Under the pieces are notes generated by a model that ran no database searches, had not been told where the DNA came from, and saw only the letters and a program-made list of their open reading frames with translations. The translations under genes and the position numbers were made by a program. From Magnetospirillum sulfuroxidans (GTDB lineage: Bacteria > Pseudomonadota > Alphaproteobacteria > Rhodospirillales > Magnetospirillaceae): DNA of 54,314 bases. The stretch spans positions 1 to 54,314 of the forward strand of contig NZ_JAGTUF010000023.1 in the NCBI RefSeq assembly GCF_018224925.1. The letters are read 5' to 3'. The first letter of the stretch is position 1. Every line of letters starts with the position of its first letter. Below are positions 45,248 to 54,314 of the stretch, piece after piece.

Positions 45248-46552
45248 ATGTCTTTATTTTTCGAGATTGCCGTTATCGTTTTCCTGGTGATTCTGAACGG
45301 CGGCTTCGCCTTGTCGGAAATGGCCATCGTTTCGGCGCGCAAGGCCCGGCTGGCGGCGCGGGCGGCCGATGGCAGCAAGGGGGCCAAGGCCGCCTTGGCC
45401 TTGGCGGAAAATCCAGGACGCTTCTTGTCATCGGTGCAGATCGGCATCACCTTGGTCGGCATTCTGGCCGGCGCCTATTCGGGGGCGACGCTGGCCGCCC
45501 ATCTGGAAGCCTGGCTGAACAGCTTTCCCTTGCTTGATCCGGTGGCCGAGGTCTTGTCCATCGCCGTGGTGGTTGGCGCCATCACCTACGCCTCGCTGAT
45601 CGTCGGCGAGTTGGTGCCCAAGCAGATCGCCTTGGCCAATCCAGAGGCGGTGGCCATCGCCATCGGCCGGCCGATGACCATGGTGGCGCGCATCGCCGCG
45701 CCGTTGGTGTGGTTGCTGGAAGGCTCCAGCCGGGTGGCCCTGTCGGTGCTGCGGATTCAGAAATCCGACGATCAGACGGTGACCGAGGAAGAGGTCAAGG
45801 CGATGATCGCCGAAGGAACCCAGTCGGGGGTGTTCGAGCCGGAAGAACAGGAATTGCTGGCCGGGGTTCTGCGCTTTGGCGATCGCCGTATCCGCGGCAT
45901 CATGACGCCAAGGAACGAAGTGGTGTCCATCGACCTCAATTGGGATCGCGCTCGCATCGCCCAGGTTCTGAAAGACAGCCCGCATTCGCGTTTGCCGGTC
46001 TATCGCGGCAATGCCGAAGATGTGCTGGGGGTGGTTCAGGCCAAGGATTTGCTTAACCAGTTCCTGGGCGGACAAGATATCGATCTTGCCGCCGCCGTGA
46101 TGCCGGTCGAGGTGGTGCATGACAATTCGCCGGCCCTGCAAGTGCTCGACGCCTTGAAGCATTCATCCATTCATCTGGCCTTGGTGGTGGATGAATACGG
46201 TTCGGTCGAAGGCATCGTCACCGCCGCCGATATCTTGGCGGCGATCTTGGGCGGCATGTCCGAACATGGCGAGGATTACGACGGCGCCATCGTCCAGCGC
46301 CAGGATGGATCATGGCTGGTGGATGGATCGGTGGCGGTGGACATGGCCCGCGACCGTCTGGCTTGCCGGGTGATGGAAGACGATGATGGCGATTACGATA
46401 CGGTTGCCGGCTTCGTGTTGTCGAAATCGCGGCATATCCCCACTGCCGGCGAATTCTTTCACTGGCAGGGCTGGCGCTTCGAAGTGGTCGATATGGATGG
46501 GCGGCGCATCGACAAGGTGCTGATCAGCCGTCAGGACGAAGACGGCGGCTGA
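45248..46552 (+). CDS. CNNM/CorC (HlyC) family membrane protein, putative Mg2+/Co2+ efflux
   Basis: 434 aa. N-terminal DUF21 membrane domain (FFEIAVIVFLVILNGGFALSEMA), a CBS pair (GIMTPRNEVVSIDL; HLALVVDEYGSVEGIVTAADIL) and a C-terminal CorC_HlyC domain. Family members export or regulate Mg2+ and are often called hemolysin-like. Coupled to the EF-hand membrane gene upstream. Confidence 0.93.
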   Translation: MSLFFEIAVIVFLVILNGGFALSEMAIVSARKARLAARAADGSKGAKAALALAENPGRFLSSVQIGITLVGILAGAYSGATLAAHLEAWLNSFPLLDPVAEVLSIAVVVGAITYASLIVGELVPKQIALANPEAVAIAIGRPMTMVARIAAPLVWLLEGSSRVALSVLRIQKSDDQTVTEEEVKAMIAEGTQSGVFEPEEQELLAGVLRFGDRRIRGIMTPRNEVVSIDLNWDRARIAQVLKDSPHSRLPVYRGNAEDVLGVVQAKDLLNQFLGGQDIDLAAAVMPVEVVHDNSPALQVLDALKHSSIHLALVVDEYGSVEGIVTAADILAAILGGMSEHGEDYDGAIVQRQDGSWLVDGSVAVDMARDRLACRVMEDDDGDYDTVAGFVLSKSRHIPTAGEFFHWQGWRFEVVDMDGRRIDKVLISRQDEDGG

Positions 46553-46732
46553 TCCCCCGCCGGCGGGTTTTGCCGGCGCGATTGAGCTTAATCGCCCCGA
46601 CGACAGCAACAATAAGCCAAGGCGCCACAAGCGGGTGCCTTTTTTTTTGTCATGGCCGCATGCGCAAACGGCGCATCTGTTTCGGCGATCATGTGATTAT
46701 CGTAATATTAATTCAATTTTCCCCGGATCATC

Positions 46733-47212
46733 ATGTCCCTGCCGACCTCTCTTCCCGTGCCGACCACTCGGCTGGAACATCTTTTGATTCGTGCGCTCAA
46801 GGCCTTTAACGGTTTGCTGCATGTGGTTCTGGCGGTGGCCCTGGTGGTCGCCAGTGCCATGGTGGTGTGGGAATTCGGCACCGAGGCGTGGGTTGCGTTT
46901 CAAAAAGATCAATTGGCCCACGGCTTTTTGCATGCCTTGGGCGTGCTGTTCATCGTCTGGATTTTGTCGGCGTTGATTTCGGCGGAAATTGATTATGTTC
47001 GCACCAACCGCTTTCATCTGCGGGTCTTCCTCGAAGTGGCGATGATCACCTTCTTACGCCAATTGATCATTCGTCCGGTCCAGGCGGTGGCTGGCGACGT
47101 CTCGTTGGGGGATTGGCAAGGGGTCTGGCAATACGGCCTGCTGCTGGCCGGATTGCTGGCGGTGGCCATCGCCCACCGACTGATTGGCGACGATAACAAG
47201 AACAACACTTGA
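46733..47212 (+). CDS. PsiE-like small membrane protein
   Basis: 159 aa with four predicted membrane helices (LLHVVLAVALVVASAMVVWEF, FLHALGVLFIVWILSALI). RLTNRFHLRVFLEVAMITFLRQLII-type segment and the overall pattern fit the phosphate-starvation-inducible PsiE family (PF06146). Function not known. The following CoA-transferase gene starts 19 bp later. Confidence 0.82.
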   Translation: MSLPTSLPVPTTRLEHLLIRALKAFNGLLHVVLAVALVVASAMVVWEFGTEAWVAFQKDQLAHGFLHALGVLFIVWILSALISAEIDYVRTNRFHLRVFLEVAMITFLRQLIIRPVQAVAGDVSLGDWQGVWQYGLLLAGLLAVAIAHRLIGDDNKNNT

Positions 47213-47230
47213 CCCGAAAGGAACACGTCC

Positions 47231-48742
47231 ATGTATCGTGATCGTATTGGCTTGAAATCCCTGTGGGCCAAGGTGGTGTCGCCGGAAGAGGCGGCCATGC
47301 ATATCAAGGACGGCATGATCGTCGGCATGAGCGGTTTTACCCGTGCCGGTGACGCCAAGGTGGTGCCCATGGCCTTGGCCGAACGAGCCAAACGCGATGG
47401 TTTGAAGATCACGCTGATGACCGGCGCCTCCCTCGGCAGCGACGTCGACAAGACCCTGGCCGAGGCGCATGCGTTGTCGCGGCGTCTGCCGTTTCAGGCC
47501 GATCCGGTCTTGCGCGCCTCGATCAATGCCGGGGAAGTGATGTTTGTCGATCAGCATCTGTCGCAGACGGTGGAATTGCTGCGTTCGCGCCAGATGGGGC
47601 CGGTGGATGTGGCGGTGATCGAGGCGGTGGCCATCGACGAATCGGGCGCTTTGATCCCGACCACCTCGGTCGGCAATTCAGCCACGTTCGCGCTGCTGGC
47701 GGACAAGATCATCGTCGAGCTGAACCTGACCCAAAGCCTGGATCTGATCGGCCTGCATGATATCTATATCCCCAGCCGTCGCCCGCACCGCGAGCCGATT
47801 CCCATCGTTCGTCCCGACGACCGCATCGGCATGACCACCATTCCCATCGACCCGTCGCGCATCGCCGCCATCGTGGTGACGGAAAAGTTGGATTCGTCGG
47901 CCTCGGTGCAGCCGCCCGACCTGGAAACCAAGCAGATCGCCGGCCATTTGATCGACTTCCTTCGGGCCGAGCGCAATGCGGGCCGCATGGGCTCCAGCCT
48001 GGCGCCGTTGCAGGCCGGTATCGGCTCGATCGCCAACGCCGTGCTGCATGGCTTCATCGATTCCGATTTCCATGATCTGACCATGTATTCCGAGGTGTTG
48101 CAGGATTCCACCTTCGATCTGATGGATGCCGGCAAGCTGCTGTTCGCCTCGGGCTCGTCCATCACCTTGTCGCCGGAAAAGCACCGCTATGTGCTCAACA
48201 ACATCAGCAAGTACAAGTCGCGTCTGGTGTTGCGGCCGCAAGAGATTTCCAATCACCCGGAAGTGATCCGCCGCCTGGGCATCATCGCCATCAACACCGC
48301 GCTTGAAGCCGATATCTATGGCAACGTCAACTCGACCCACGTTCTCGGCACCAAGATGATGAACGGCATCGGCGGTTCCGGCGACTTTGCCCGTAATTCG
48401 CAATTGGCGGTGTTCGTCACCAAATCCCTGGCCAAGGGCGGCGACATCTCGTCCATCGTCCCCATGGCCAGCCATGTGGATCACACCGAACATGACGTCG
48501 ATGTGCTGATCACCGAACAAGGCTTGGCCGATCTGCGCGGCCTCGCCCCGCGCGAACGTTCCAAGCTGATCATCGAGAATTGTGTCCACCCGATCTACCG
48601 CGACGCGTTGCGCGACTACGTGCGCGAAGCCGAAGCCCTGGGCGGCCATACCCCGCACGTTTTGTCCAAGGCGCTGTCTTGGCACATGGCGGTGCAGGAA
48701 CGCGGCAGCATGCGCCCGGTGGAGCCCAAGGCGGCCGAATAA
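47231..48742 (+). CDS. acetyl-CoA hydrolase / succinyl-CoA:acetate CoA-transferase family
   Basis: 503 aa of the class I CoA-transferase (AarC/Ach1) type. KDGMIVGMSGFTRAGDAK at the N-terminus and MYSEVLQDS with the catalytic Glu near residue 285, then FASGSSITLSPE and GIGGSGDFARN. It would move CoA between acetate, succinate or propionate. A strong terminator follows. Confidence 0.93.
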   Translation: MYRDRIGLKSLWAKVVSPEEAAMHIKDGMIVGMSGFTRAGDAKVVPMALAERAKRDGLKITLMTGASLGSDVDKTLAEAHALSRRLPFQADPVLRASINAGEVMFVDQHLSQTVELLRSRQMGPVDVAVIEAVAIDESGALIPTTSVGNSATFALLADKIIVELNLTQSLDLIGLHDIYIPSRRPHREPIPIVRPDDRIGMTTIPIDPSRIAAIVVTEKLDSSASVQPPDLETKQIAGHLIDFLRAERNAGRMGSSLAPLQAGIGSIANAVLHGFIDSDFHDLTMYSEVLQDSTFDLMDAGKLLFASGSSITLSPEKHRYVLNNISKYKSRLVLRPQEISNHPEVIRRLGIIAINTALEADIYGNVNSTHVLGTKMMNGIGGSGDFARNSQLAVFVTKSLAKGGDISSIVPMASHVDHTEHDVDVLITEQGLADLRGLAPRERSKLIIENCVHPIYRDALRDYVREAEALGGHTPHVLSKALSWHMAVQERGSMRPVEPKAAE

Positions 48743-48752
48743 ACCAAAGAAA

Positions 48753-48784
48753 AGCCCCCGCCGGTTTGACGGCGGGGGCTTTTT
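48753..48784. terminator. intrinsic terminator after the CoA-transferase gene
   Basis: A 10-bp GC-rich stem (48753-48762 with 48771-48780), 8-nt loop and T-run to 48784. It can serve the convergent CDGSH gene in part. Confidence 0.9.
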
Positions 48785-48800
48785 GCAAGCGCGGTCCGGC

Positions 48801-49043
48801 CTATTTCAGGTCGAGATGGGCGCCGTCGCAAAATGGCGGCTTCTTGCTTTGCTTGCAGGCGCAGAACCGAACCTTCATGTCAGCGGTTGGCTTGAACGCC
48901 ATCGGCTCGATGGCGGTGCCCTGATGGGCGCCGTCACAAAGCGGCTGTTTGGAACTGCGGCCGCAGCGACACCAGTAATAGGTCTCGCCGGCCTTGACTT
49001 CCAAGGTGATCGGCTCTTTGCCGGCGATAATGGCATTGGACAT
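48801..49043 (-). CDS. CDGSH iron-sulfur protein with two CDGSH motifs
   Basis: 80 aa with CRCGRSSKQPLCDGAH and CACKQSKKPPFCDGAH, each a 3Cys-1His [2Fe-2S] site. Small double-CDGSH proteins (MiNT-like) act in redox or cluster transfer. Start at 49043; an in-frame upstream ATG at 49076 lacks family match. Confidence 0.93.
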   Translation of the reverse strand: MSNAIIAGKEPITLEVKAGETYYWCRCGRSSKQPLCDGAHQGTAIEPMAFKPTADMKVRFCACKQSKKPPFCDGAHLDLK

Positions 49044-49275
49044 GACGTGACCTCGGTGTGGTGAACGGATCTCCAACCAAGCTACCTTTTCCTATTTTAG
49101 AAAACAGTGAAAAAGCGGCATGCAATGCCGTGCGGGGCCGGTTTCGGGAAAATGGCTTTTCCGCCGCCCTTGATGGCTTGCTTCATGCTATGGTGACCAA
49201 GCCTTCCATCCATCCGCGTCCATGATTTCCAAAAGTTGCCCCTTGCTTGAACGGGGGCGCGCTGAAGGAGAAGCC

Positions 49276-50541
49276 ATGATTCCGGTTCCCCTGTATTCCC
49301 TGTTCGCCTTGCTGCTCGGTGTGGTTTTGATGATGAGCGGCGCCGGGGCGCTGACCACGGTTTTGTCCGTTCGTCTGGACGGCGCCGGTGTTTCCGCCGC
49401 GTTGATCGGCCTGACCACGACGGCCTATTTCGCCGGGACCATCTTGGGGTCGGTCACGGCGGGGCGGGCGGTGTCGCGGGTGGGGCATATCCGCGCCTTC
49501 GCCGTCTTCACCTCGCTGCTGTCGGCGGCGACTTTGGGGCATGTGCTGACCGAAACGGCCGTCGGGTGGGGGATTTTGCGCGTCGTCGAAGGCTATTGCA
49601 TGGCCGGGCTGCTGATTTGCGTGGAAAGCTGGCTTAACCAGACCGCCCAGGCTGGAAATCGCGGCAAGATCTTGGCGCTTTACATGATTTGCCTGTACGG
49701 GGGCTATGGTGCCGGTCAGTTCCTGCTGGGATTGCCCGGTATGGGCGGGACCGCCATGTTCGCTGTCTTGTCGATCTGCCTTTCGGTCGCCTTGGTGCCG
49801 GTGGCGCTGACCCGGCAAACGCCCCCGCCCTTGCCACGGATGAAATCTTTTTCAATGCGCAAATTATACGCGGTATCGCCCTTTGGCGTCGTCGGCGCCG
49901 CGGCAAGCGGGGCGATGACCGGAACCTTGTATGGATTGGGGCCGGTCTTCGCCTTGAAGCTGGGGTATGACGCCGAGCAGGCGGGGCAGTTCATGGGCGC
50001 CGCCGTTCTGGGGGGCGTTTTGCTGCAATGGCCGTTGGGGTGGCTGTCGGATCTGTTTGACCGCCGCACCGTTTTAGTCGGGTTGTTCGCCGCCCTGGTC
50101 TGCGCCGGCCTGGGGACAGCGCTTTTGCCGGATGGCGCCTTTGGTGCGGTGCTGGTGGCGGCGGTGTTTTTGGGCGGGCTCACCTTCGCTGTTTATCCGG
50201 TCAGCATCGCCCAGACCAACGATCATCTGGAACCTGACGACATGGCGGCGGCGGGGGGCGGCTTGATTTTGCTCTATTCCGCCGGAGCGGCCCTTGGGCC
50301 GTTTCTGGCATCGATGGCGATGGCACAATGGGGGGCGGTCGGCTTGCCGCTTTCCAGCTGTGGAATTGCCGCGATGGCCGCCTTGTTCGGAGTGTGGCGG
50401 ATGCGCGTTCAGCCCTGTGTTCCCGCGCAAGAACAAGGGCCATTCACCGCCATGCCGCGAACCACGCCAATGGTTGTCAGTCTTGATCCGCGTGTCGATC
50501 AAGACAGCGTCATGGGGATGACAGAAAGCACATTGAAATAG
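49276..50541 (+). CDS. major facilitator superfamily transporter
   Basis: 421 aa, about twelve membrane helices, with MFS loop motifs (GRAVSRVGHIRAF between helices 2 and 3; GWLSDLFDRRTVLVG in the second half). The GAAASGAMTGTLYGLGP and ESWLNQ segments are like the YcaD subgroup. Start at 49276 with GAAGGAG upstream. Substrate unknown. Confidence 0.9.
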   Translation: MIPVPLYSLFALLLGVVLMMSGAGALTTVLSVRLDGAGVSAALIGLTTTAYFAGTILGSVTAGRAVSRVGHIRAFAVFTSLLSAATLGHVLTETAVGWGILRVVEGYCMAGLLICVESWLNQTAQAGNRGKILALYMICLYGGYGAGQFLLGLPGMGGTAMFAVLSICLSVALVPVALTRQTPPPLPRMKSFSMRKLYAVSPFGVVGAAASGAMTGTLYGLGPVFALKLGYDAEQAGQFMGAAVLGGVLLQWPLGWLSDLFDRRTVLVGLFAALVCAGLGTALLPDGAFGAVLVAAVFLGGLTFAVYPVSIAQTNDHLEPDDMAAAGGGLILLYSAGAALGPFLASMAMAQWGAVGLPLSSCGIAAMAALFGVWRMRVQPCVPAQEQGPFTAMPRTTPMVVSLDPRVDQDSVMGMTESTLK

Positions 50542-50989
50542 CCGCTTTCTCGCTGTCATTTCGCCTCAACTGAGTTGATTTTCTGGCCTGAGAAAGCCGG
50601 GATGCAATTTCTTGACATTGGGTCATTGATTGAGTGTTCAAGCGATTTCTTGGAATGGAATCGTGGGTGATGTCGCCTGTGTTTTTGGGTGAATTGGCTT
50701 CTGTTCAGCGCCATATTTTTTCTTAAAAATCAATATACAAACACTGACTTGAATCTTTTTTGGCCTAAAAGGTTGAAATCGAGCTGTTGTTGTGTTGTTA
50801 TTGCCGAGCCAAGAGGGGGCTCTGACTCTGATCAGAAGAAAAATAACCCTCATAATACTATAACAACATGAGGTGCTCGTCGCACATAACAGGTGTGATT
50901 CGAGTAGTATTCTGTATGATTTATGTTTTTATTGTTTCTCTGCCGGTATCTGTACCGTTGGTACATTTGTGCGGCACTGGCGGTCGCCG
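50542..50989. other. AT-rich spacer upstream of the ectoine genes
   Basis: 448 bp of lower GC than its surroundings and no supported gene. It holds TATGAT (50915-50920) as a possible -10 with a poor -35, as in osmotic promoters, and a palindrome at 50951-50965. The base change may mark a join. Confidence 0.5.
50951..50965. promoter_or_regulatory. perfect palindrome before ectA
   Basis: TGTACC-GTT-GGTACA, a 6-bp perfect inverted repeat 25 bp before the ectA start. It could be an operator; it does not resemble the EctR site described in methylotrophs. Confidence 0.4.
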
Positions 50990-51502
50990 ATGAATGCGAA
51001 GAGAACGCAGTCGGTGCGCTTTCGCCCTCCCGTGGTCGCCGATGGTGGCGCGATCTGGTCCCTGGTCAAACGCGGGGGCGGGCTGGACGTCAATTCCCCT
51101 TATGCCTATCTGATGGCCTGCCAGAACTGGAGCGACACCTGTGTCGTCGCCGAAGACGATGACGGATTGGCGGGAATCGTCGTCGGCTATCGTCTGGCGG
51201 ATCGGCCGGGTACCTTGCCGGATACTTTGTTCGTGTGGCAGATCGCGATCGCTCCCGAACATCGTGGGCGCGGCCTGGGCAAGGCGCTGTTGGCGTGGCT
51301 GATCCGGTCAAATGAACCTGCTTGGCTGGAAACCACCATCACATCATCCAACCTTGCCAGCCGGGCGCTGTTTTCCGGCTTTGCCCGTGACGGCAAGGTC
51401 AAGCTGAGCATCACGCCGTGGCTTTCAGCCGACAGCTTTCCCGACCAACACGAGGGCGAAGATCTGTTCAGGATCGGCCCGTTCCCCAGCCAAAAGGAAT
51501 GA
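50990..51502 (+). CDS. ectA: L-2,4-diaminobutyrate acetyltransferase (ectoine synthesis)
   Basis: 170 aa, GNAT fold. PVVADGGAIWSLVK, LDVNSPYAYLMACQNW and the acetyl-CoA loop HRGRGLGKALLAWL are hallmarks of EctA. Acetylates diaminobutyrate to N-gamma-acetyl-DABA. ATG at 50990 chosen to fit family length; its ribosome site is weak. Confidence 0.95.
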   Translation: MNAKRTQSVRFRPPVVADGGAIWSLVKRGGGLDVNSPYAYLMACQNWSDTCVVAEDDDGLAGIVVGYRLADRPGTLPDTLFVWQIAIAPEHRGRGLGKALLAWLIRSNEPAWLETTITSSNLASRALFSGFARDGKVKLSITPWLSADSFPDQHEGEDLFRIGPFPSQKE

Positions 51503-51506
51503 GAGC

Positions 51507-52778
51507 ATGAAGACCTTCGAAACCTTGGAATCGTCCGTTCGTAGTTATATCCGTGATTTTCCCGCCGTTTTCACTAAGGCGTCCGGGCACTTTATCTTTG
51601 ACGAAGACAACAACTGCTATATCGATTTTTTCGCCGGCGCCGGCGTGTTGAATTACGGGCACAATAATCCGCGGCTGAAAAAAGTGCTGATCGATTACGT
51701 GTCCGCTGATGGCATCTTGCATTCCCTGGATATGGCCACAGCCGCCAAGCGTGACTTTTTGCAAGCATTTGACAGCTTGATCCTTAAACCGCGCGGCCTG
51801 GATTACCGTTTGCAATTTCCCGGCCCGACCGGAACCAACGCGGTGGAGGCCGCGTTGAAACTGGCCCGCAAGGTGACGGGGCGTCATCTGGTCATCGGTT
51901 TCACCAACGGCTTTCATGGCATGACCCTGGGCTCGCTGGCGGTGACGGGCAACGGCAGCAAGCGCGGTGGCGCCGGTGTGCCCCTGAGCCACACCCTGCA
52001 CATGCCGTTTTGTGGCTATCACGGTGACGGCGTCGATACCTTGACCGTGTTCGAGCGTTATCTGGCCGATAGCGGTTCGGGCATTGATTTGCCGGCGGCG
52101 GTGATTGTCGAAACCGTGCAAGGCGAGGGCGGCATCAATGTCGGCAGCGTCGCGTGGCTGCAAAAGCTGGAACAATTGTGTCGCCGCCACGATATCTTGC
52201 TGATTGTCGATGATATCCAGATGGGCTGCGGTCGCACCGGTCCGTTCTTCAGTTTCGAGGCTGCCGGCCTGAAGCCCGACATCATCTGTCTGTCCAAATC
52301 CATCGGCGCCATTGGCCTGCCCATGGCTCTGACCCTGATGGCGCCGCATTTGGATCACTGGGCACCGGGAGAGCACAACGGGACGTTTCGCGGCAACAAC
52401 GCCGCCTTCGTCGTGGCGGCGGAAGCATTGCGGGCTTACTGGGCCGATGACGCCTTCGAAAAGGAAACCCTGCGCAAGGGGCAACTGGTCCGCGCCGCGT
52501 TGGAACGCATCGCCCGGGATAATCCCGACCGGATCGGCCAAGTGCGCGGCCGTGGTTTGATTCAGGGGATGGTCTTTACGGTTGACGGCATGGCCGAGAC
52601 TGTCGCCCGTGCCGCTTTCGCCGCCGGCGTGATCATCGAGACTTCGGGGCCGAAATCGGAAGTCCTGAAAGTGATGCCGCCCTTGACCATCGACGATCAG
52701 ACCCTGAGCGAAGGCTTGCAAACCCTTGCCCGCGTCATCGCCAAGGTTCAATCCCCCAAGCAATCCAAGGCTGCCTGA
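51507..52778 (+). CDS. ectB: L-2,4-diaminobutyrate transaminase (ectoine synthesis)
   Basis: 423 aa class III aminotransferase. [36 protein letters not shown] and the PLP-Lys in [14 protein letters not shown]. Converts aspartate semialdehyde to diaminobutyrate. Four bases after ectA. Confidence 0.97.
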   Translation: MKTFETLESSVRSYIRDFPAVFTKASGHFIFDEDNNCYIDFFAGAGVLNYGHNNPRLKKVLIDYVSADGILHSLDMATAAKRDFLQAFDSLILKPRGLDYRLQFPGPTGTNAVEAALKLARKVTGRHLVIGFTNGFHGMTLGSLAVTGNGSKRGGAGVPLSHTLHMPFCGYHGDGVDTLTVFERYLADSGSGIDLPAAVIVETVQGEGGINVGSVAWLQKLEQLCRRHDILLIVDDIQMGCGRTGPFFSFEAAGLKPDIICLSKSIGAIGLPMALTLMAPHLDHWAPGEHNGTFRGNNAAFVVAAEALRAYWADDAFEKETLRKGQLVRAALERIARDNPDRIGQVRGRGLIQGMVFTVDGMAETVARAAFAAGVIIETSGPKSEVLKVMPPLTIDDQTLSEGLQTLARVIAKVQSPKQSKAA

Positions 52779-52780
52779 CC

Positions 52781-53176
52781 ATGATCATCAAATCCCTGGC
52801 CGACACCGTTGGCACCGAGAACGAAGTCAAAGCCGAAACCTGGAGCAGTCGGCGCCTGCTGCTGAAAAAGGACGGCATGGGCTATTCCCTGCATGACACC
52901 CTGATCCATGCCGGGACCGAAACCCACATCTGGTATCAGAACCATCTTGAGGCGGTGTACTGCATCGAAGGCGAAGGCGAGGTGGAAACCCTGGCCGATG
53001 GCGTGGTGCATCCGATCACGGCGGGCATGGTCTATGCGTTGAACCAGCACGACCGCCATTTGCTGCGGGCCAAGACCCAGATGCGCATGGTCTGCGTGTT
53101 CAATCCGCCGCTGACCGGGCGTGAAACCCATGATGAGAACGGCGTCTATCCCCTGGTCGAAGACGCGGCTGAATAA
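52781..53176 (+). CDS. ectC: ectoine synthase
   Basis: 131 aa cupin with [35 protein letters not shown] and [15 protein letters not shown] (His/Tyr/Glu metal site). Closes the ring of ectoine. Two bases after ectB. Confidence 0.97.
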   Translation: MIIKSLADTVGTENEVKAETWSSRRLLLKKDGMGYSLHDTLIHAGTETHIWYQNHLEAVYCIEGEGEVETLADGVVHPITAGMVYALNQHDRHLLRAKTQMRMVCVFNPPLTGRETHDENGVYPLVEDAAE

Positions 53177-53193
53177 GAATAAGGAGGAAAACC

Positions 53194-54090
53194 ATGAGCC
53201 GGGATCTCTATCCGTCGCGTCAAGGAAACCAATCCGCCATCATCGACCGCGTCGATCCTGTGGTTTATGCCGGTGGCAGCGGGCCGTTGAGCGCCGAGGA
53301 AATCGCCTTCTTCGACCAGAACGGCTATCTGTTCCTGCCCTGCTTTTTCAGCCCCGAGGAAACCAAGGCCTTCCAGGGTGAAATGCGCCAGATCCGTGAC
53401 AGCTTGCATGGCTCGACGCGTGACGACGTGATTGTCGAGCCGGGAACGCAGGAAGTGCGTTCGGTGTTTCAGGTGCACCAAAGCGGAGACACGCTAAAAC
53501 GGTTGTCCCAGGATGACCGCATCGTCGATCGGATCCGTCAATTGCTGGCCTCCGACGTCTATATCCACCAGTCCAGGGTCAATTATAAGCCCGGTTTCAA
53601 AGGCAAGGAATTCAACTGGCATTCCGATTTCGAGACGTGGCATGTGGAAGACGGGGTGCCGCGCATGCGCATGATCTCGTGTTCGGTGGCGTTGACCGAG
53701 AACAATGAATTCAACGGCCCGCTGATGGTGTCCCCCGGTTCGCAGCGTCATTACGTGTGCTGTGTCGGCGACACCCCGCAAGACCATTTCCGCCAGTCCT
53801 TGGCCGCCCAGGAACTGGGGGTGCCCGATCCCGACGCGTTGCGCTGGCTGGTGGACCGCTATGGCCTGATCCAAGCCAAGGGGGCGGCCGGATCGGTATT
53901 GTTGTTTGACTGCAATGTCATGCACGGATCGAACGGCAATATCTCGCCGTTTCCGCGTTCGAATGTGTTTTTCGTTTACAACAGCGTTGAAAATATCCCG
54001 CAAGAGCCGTTTAGCGGCCATTCTCCGCGGCCGGAATTCTTGGGCAGTCGGGATTTCACGTCAGTGGCGGGGGGCGGGGGGCATCACTGA
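53194..54090 (+). CDS. ectD: ectoine 5-hydroxylase
   Basis: 298 aa Fe(II)/2-oxoglutarate dioxygenase. NWHSDFETWHVEDGVPRMR holds the His-x-Asp ligands and the EctD signature; the second His is in CNVMHGSNGN. Makes 5-hydroxyectoine, a stress protectant. AAGGAGG ribosome site upstream. No ask_ect or ectR follows; an insertion sequence begins within about 150 bp. Confidence 0.97.
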   Translation: MSRDLYPSRQGNQSAIIDRVDPVVYAGGSGPLSAEEIAFFDQNGYLFLPCFFSPEETKAFQGEMRQIRDSLHGSTRDDVIVEPGTQEVRSVFQVHQSGDTLKRLSQDDRIVDRIRQLLASDVYIHQSRVNYKPGFKGKEFNWHSDFETWHVEDGVPRMRMISCSVALTENNEFNGPLMVSPGSQRHYVCCVGDTPQDHFRQSLAAQELGVPDPDALRWLVDRYGLIQAKGAAGSVLLFDCNVMHGSNGNISPFPRSNVFFVYNSVENIPQEPFSGHSPRPEFLGSRDFTSVAGGGGHH

Positions 54091-54235
54091 AACGATGCGC
54101 CCTGATCCGTGTCGGGCCGGCGGCGTTCCCGCGAGGCGCTGGGGCTGATGTAATCAAAAGGCTCCGGTTGCTTTTGCGACGACAGCGACGGTTCTGGTTA
54201 AAACATAGGTGTCTATCCAGAAAGACCAATTGCGG

Positions 54236-54314
54236 ATTGGACTTGCCCGGAAAGAGTGGAGAGCAAAGGTGTTAACTTTGCTTGAGGACGACTCTGATGA
54301 CAGGTTCAGGAATG
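54236..54314 (+). mobile_element. left end of an insertion sequence, probably IS3-type, cut by the window edge
   Basis: TGGACTTGCCCGGAAAGAGTG looks like a terminal inverted repeat starting with TG. It is followed by a small hairpin (CAAAG/CTTTG) and an ORF start at 54297. A near copy of the end is found at 28820-28846. Family not certain; the right end is outside. Confidence 0.5.
54297..54314 (+). CDS. start of a transposase-type ORF (first six codons)
   Basis: ATG with GAGGA eight bases upstream, coding MTGSGM before the window ends. Position right after an IS-like end suggests a transposase OrfA. Too short to name the family. Confidence 0.35.

Noticed and set aside
43411-45462. Long minus-strand open frame opposite the EF-hand protein
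   Set aside because: Composition is that of a shadow frame, with no domain or ribosome site; the plus strand has an EF-hand and membrane helices.

Overview
This window looks like a chromosomal segment of a GC-rich, diazotrophic alphaproteobacterium, most likely a member of the Rhodospirillales (Magnetospirillum/Phaeospirillum-like). That placement is an inference from gene content, GC-rich codon use and the many sigma-54 promoters; no rRNA or taxonomic marker beyond one tRNA is present. Its core is a vanadium-nitrogenase gene region.

Layout: (1) 1-1373: 3' part of an initiator tRNA-Met with terminator, then a Nif11-like small protein and a NifX-glyoxalase fusion on the minus strand. (2) 1374-6299: divergent sigma-54 control region, then vnfD-vnfG-vnfK, an unrecognised conserved-looking gene and a NifX-family gene. 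(3) 6293-9510: LysR/YeiH pair, a short ModE-type regulator and nifQ. (4) 9461-12254 (minus): a PhnCDE-type oxyanion ABC transporter, probably for vanadate by context, with a 91-aa protein and a possible 21-aa Cys-rich leader peptide. (5) 12528-13971 (minus) and 14206-18557 (plus): two divergent sigma-54 transcription units. The plus unit is a tight five-gene operon (ATP-grasp ligase, cytoplasmic solute-binding-like protein, HypB/UreG-like GTPase, ABC ATPase, nitroreductase) and is the best candidate for an undescribed system. (6) 18586-20392: mosB-mosA molybdenum storage genes behind a ModE-like box. (7) 20437-25879 (minus): vnfE-vnfN-vnfX, a TIM-barrel protein, a NifU C-terminal domain protein and a second DUF2478/DUF364-like protein. 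(8) 26174-28140: sigma-54 activator gene (vnfA/anfA type) plus a small coupled gene. (9) 28141-28855: gene-poor scar with a SIR2 relic, a hexanucleotide repeat and an IS-end-like sequence. (10) 28856-42236 (minus): a complete Hyb-type [NiFe] uptake hydrogenase operon, hybO-hybA-hybB-hybC-hupD-hupF-hupK-hypA-B-F-C-D-E-X, behind a sigma-54 promoter. (11) 42586-50541: housekeeping and membrane genes. (12) 50990-54090: ectABCD for hydroxyectoine, followed by the left end of an insertion sequence.

How it fits together: NifA, through a TGT-N10-ACA element, probably turns on the vnfA-type activator gene. That activator then probably drives vnfDGK, the NifX-glyoxalase gene, the DUF2478/DUF364 unit, the ATP-grasp operon and vnfENX from -24/-12 promoters, each with paired GTAC sites about 70-105 bp upstream of the predicted start. 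Molybdenum status enters through a ModE-like protein, NifQ and MoSto. The hydrogenase would recover the extra H2 made by V-nitrogenase. No nitrogenase reductase gene (vnfH/nifH), nifB or nifV lies in the window, so the system depends on genes elsewhere.
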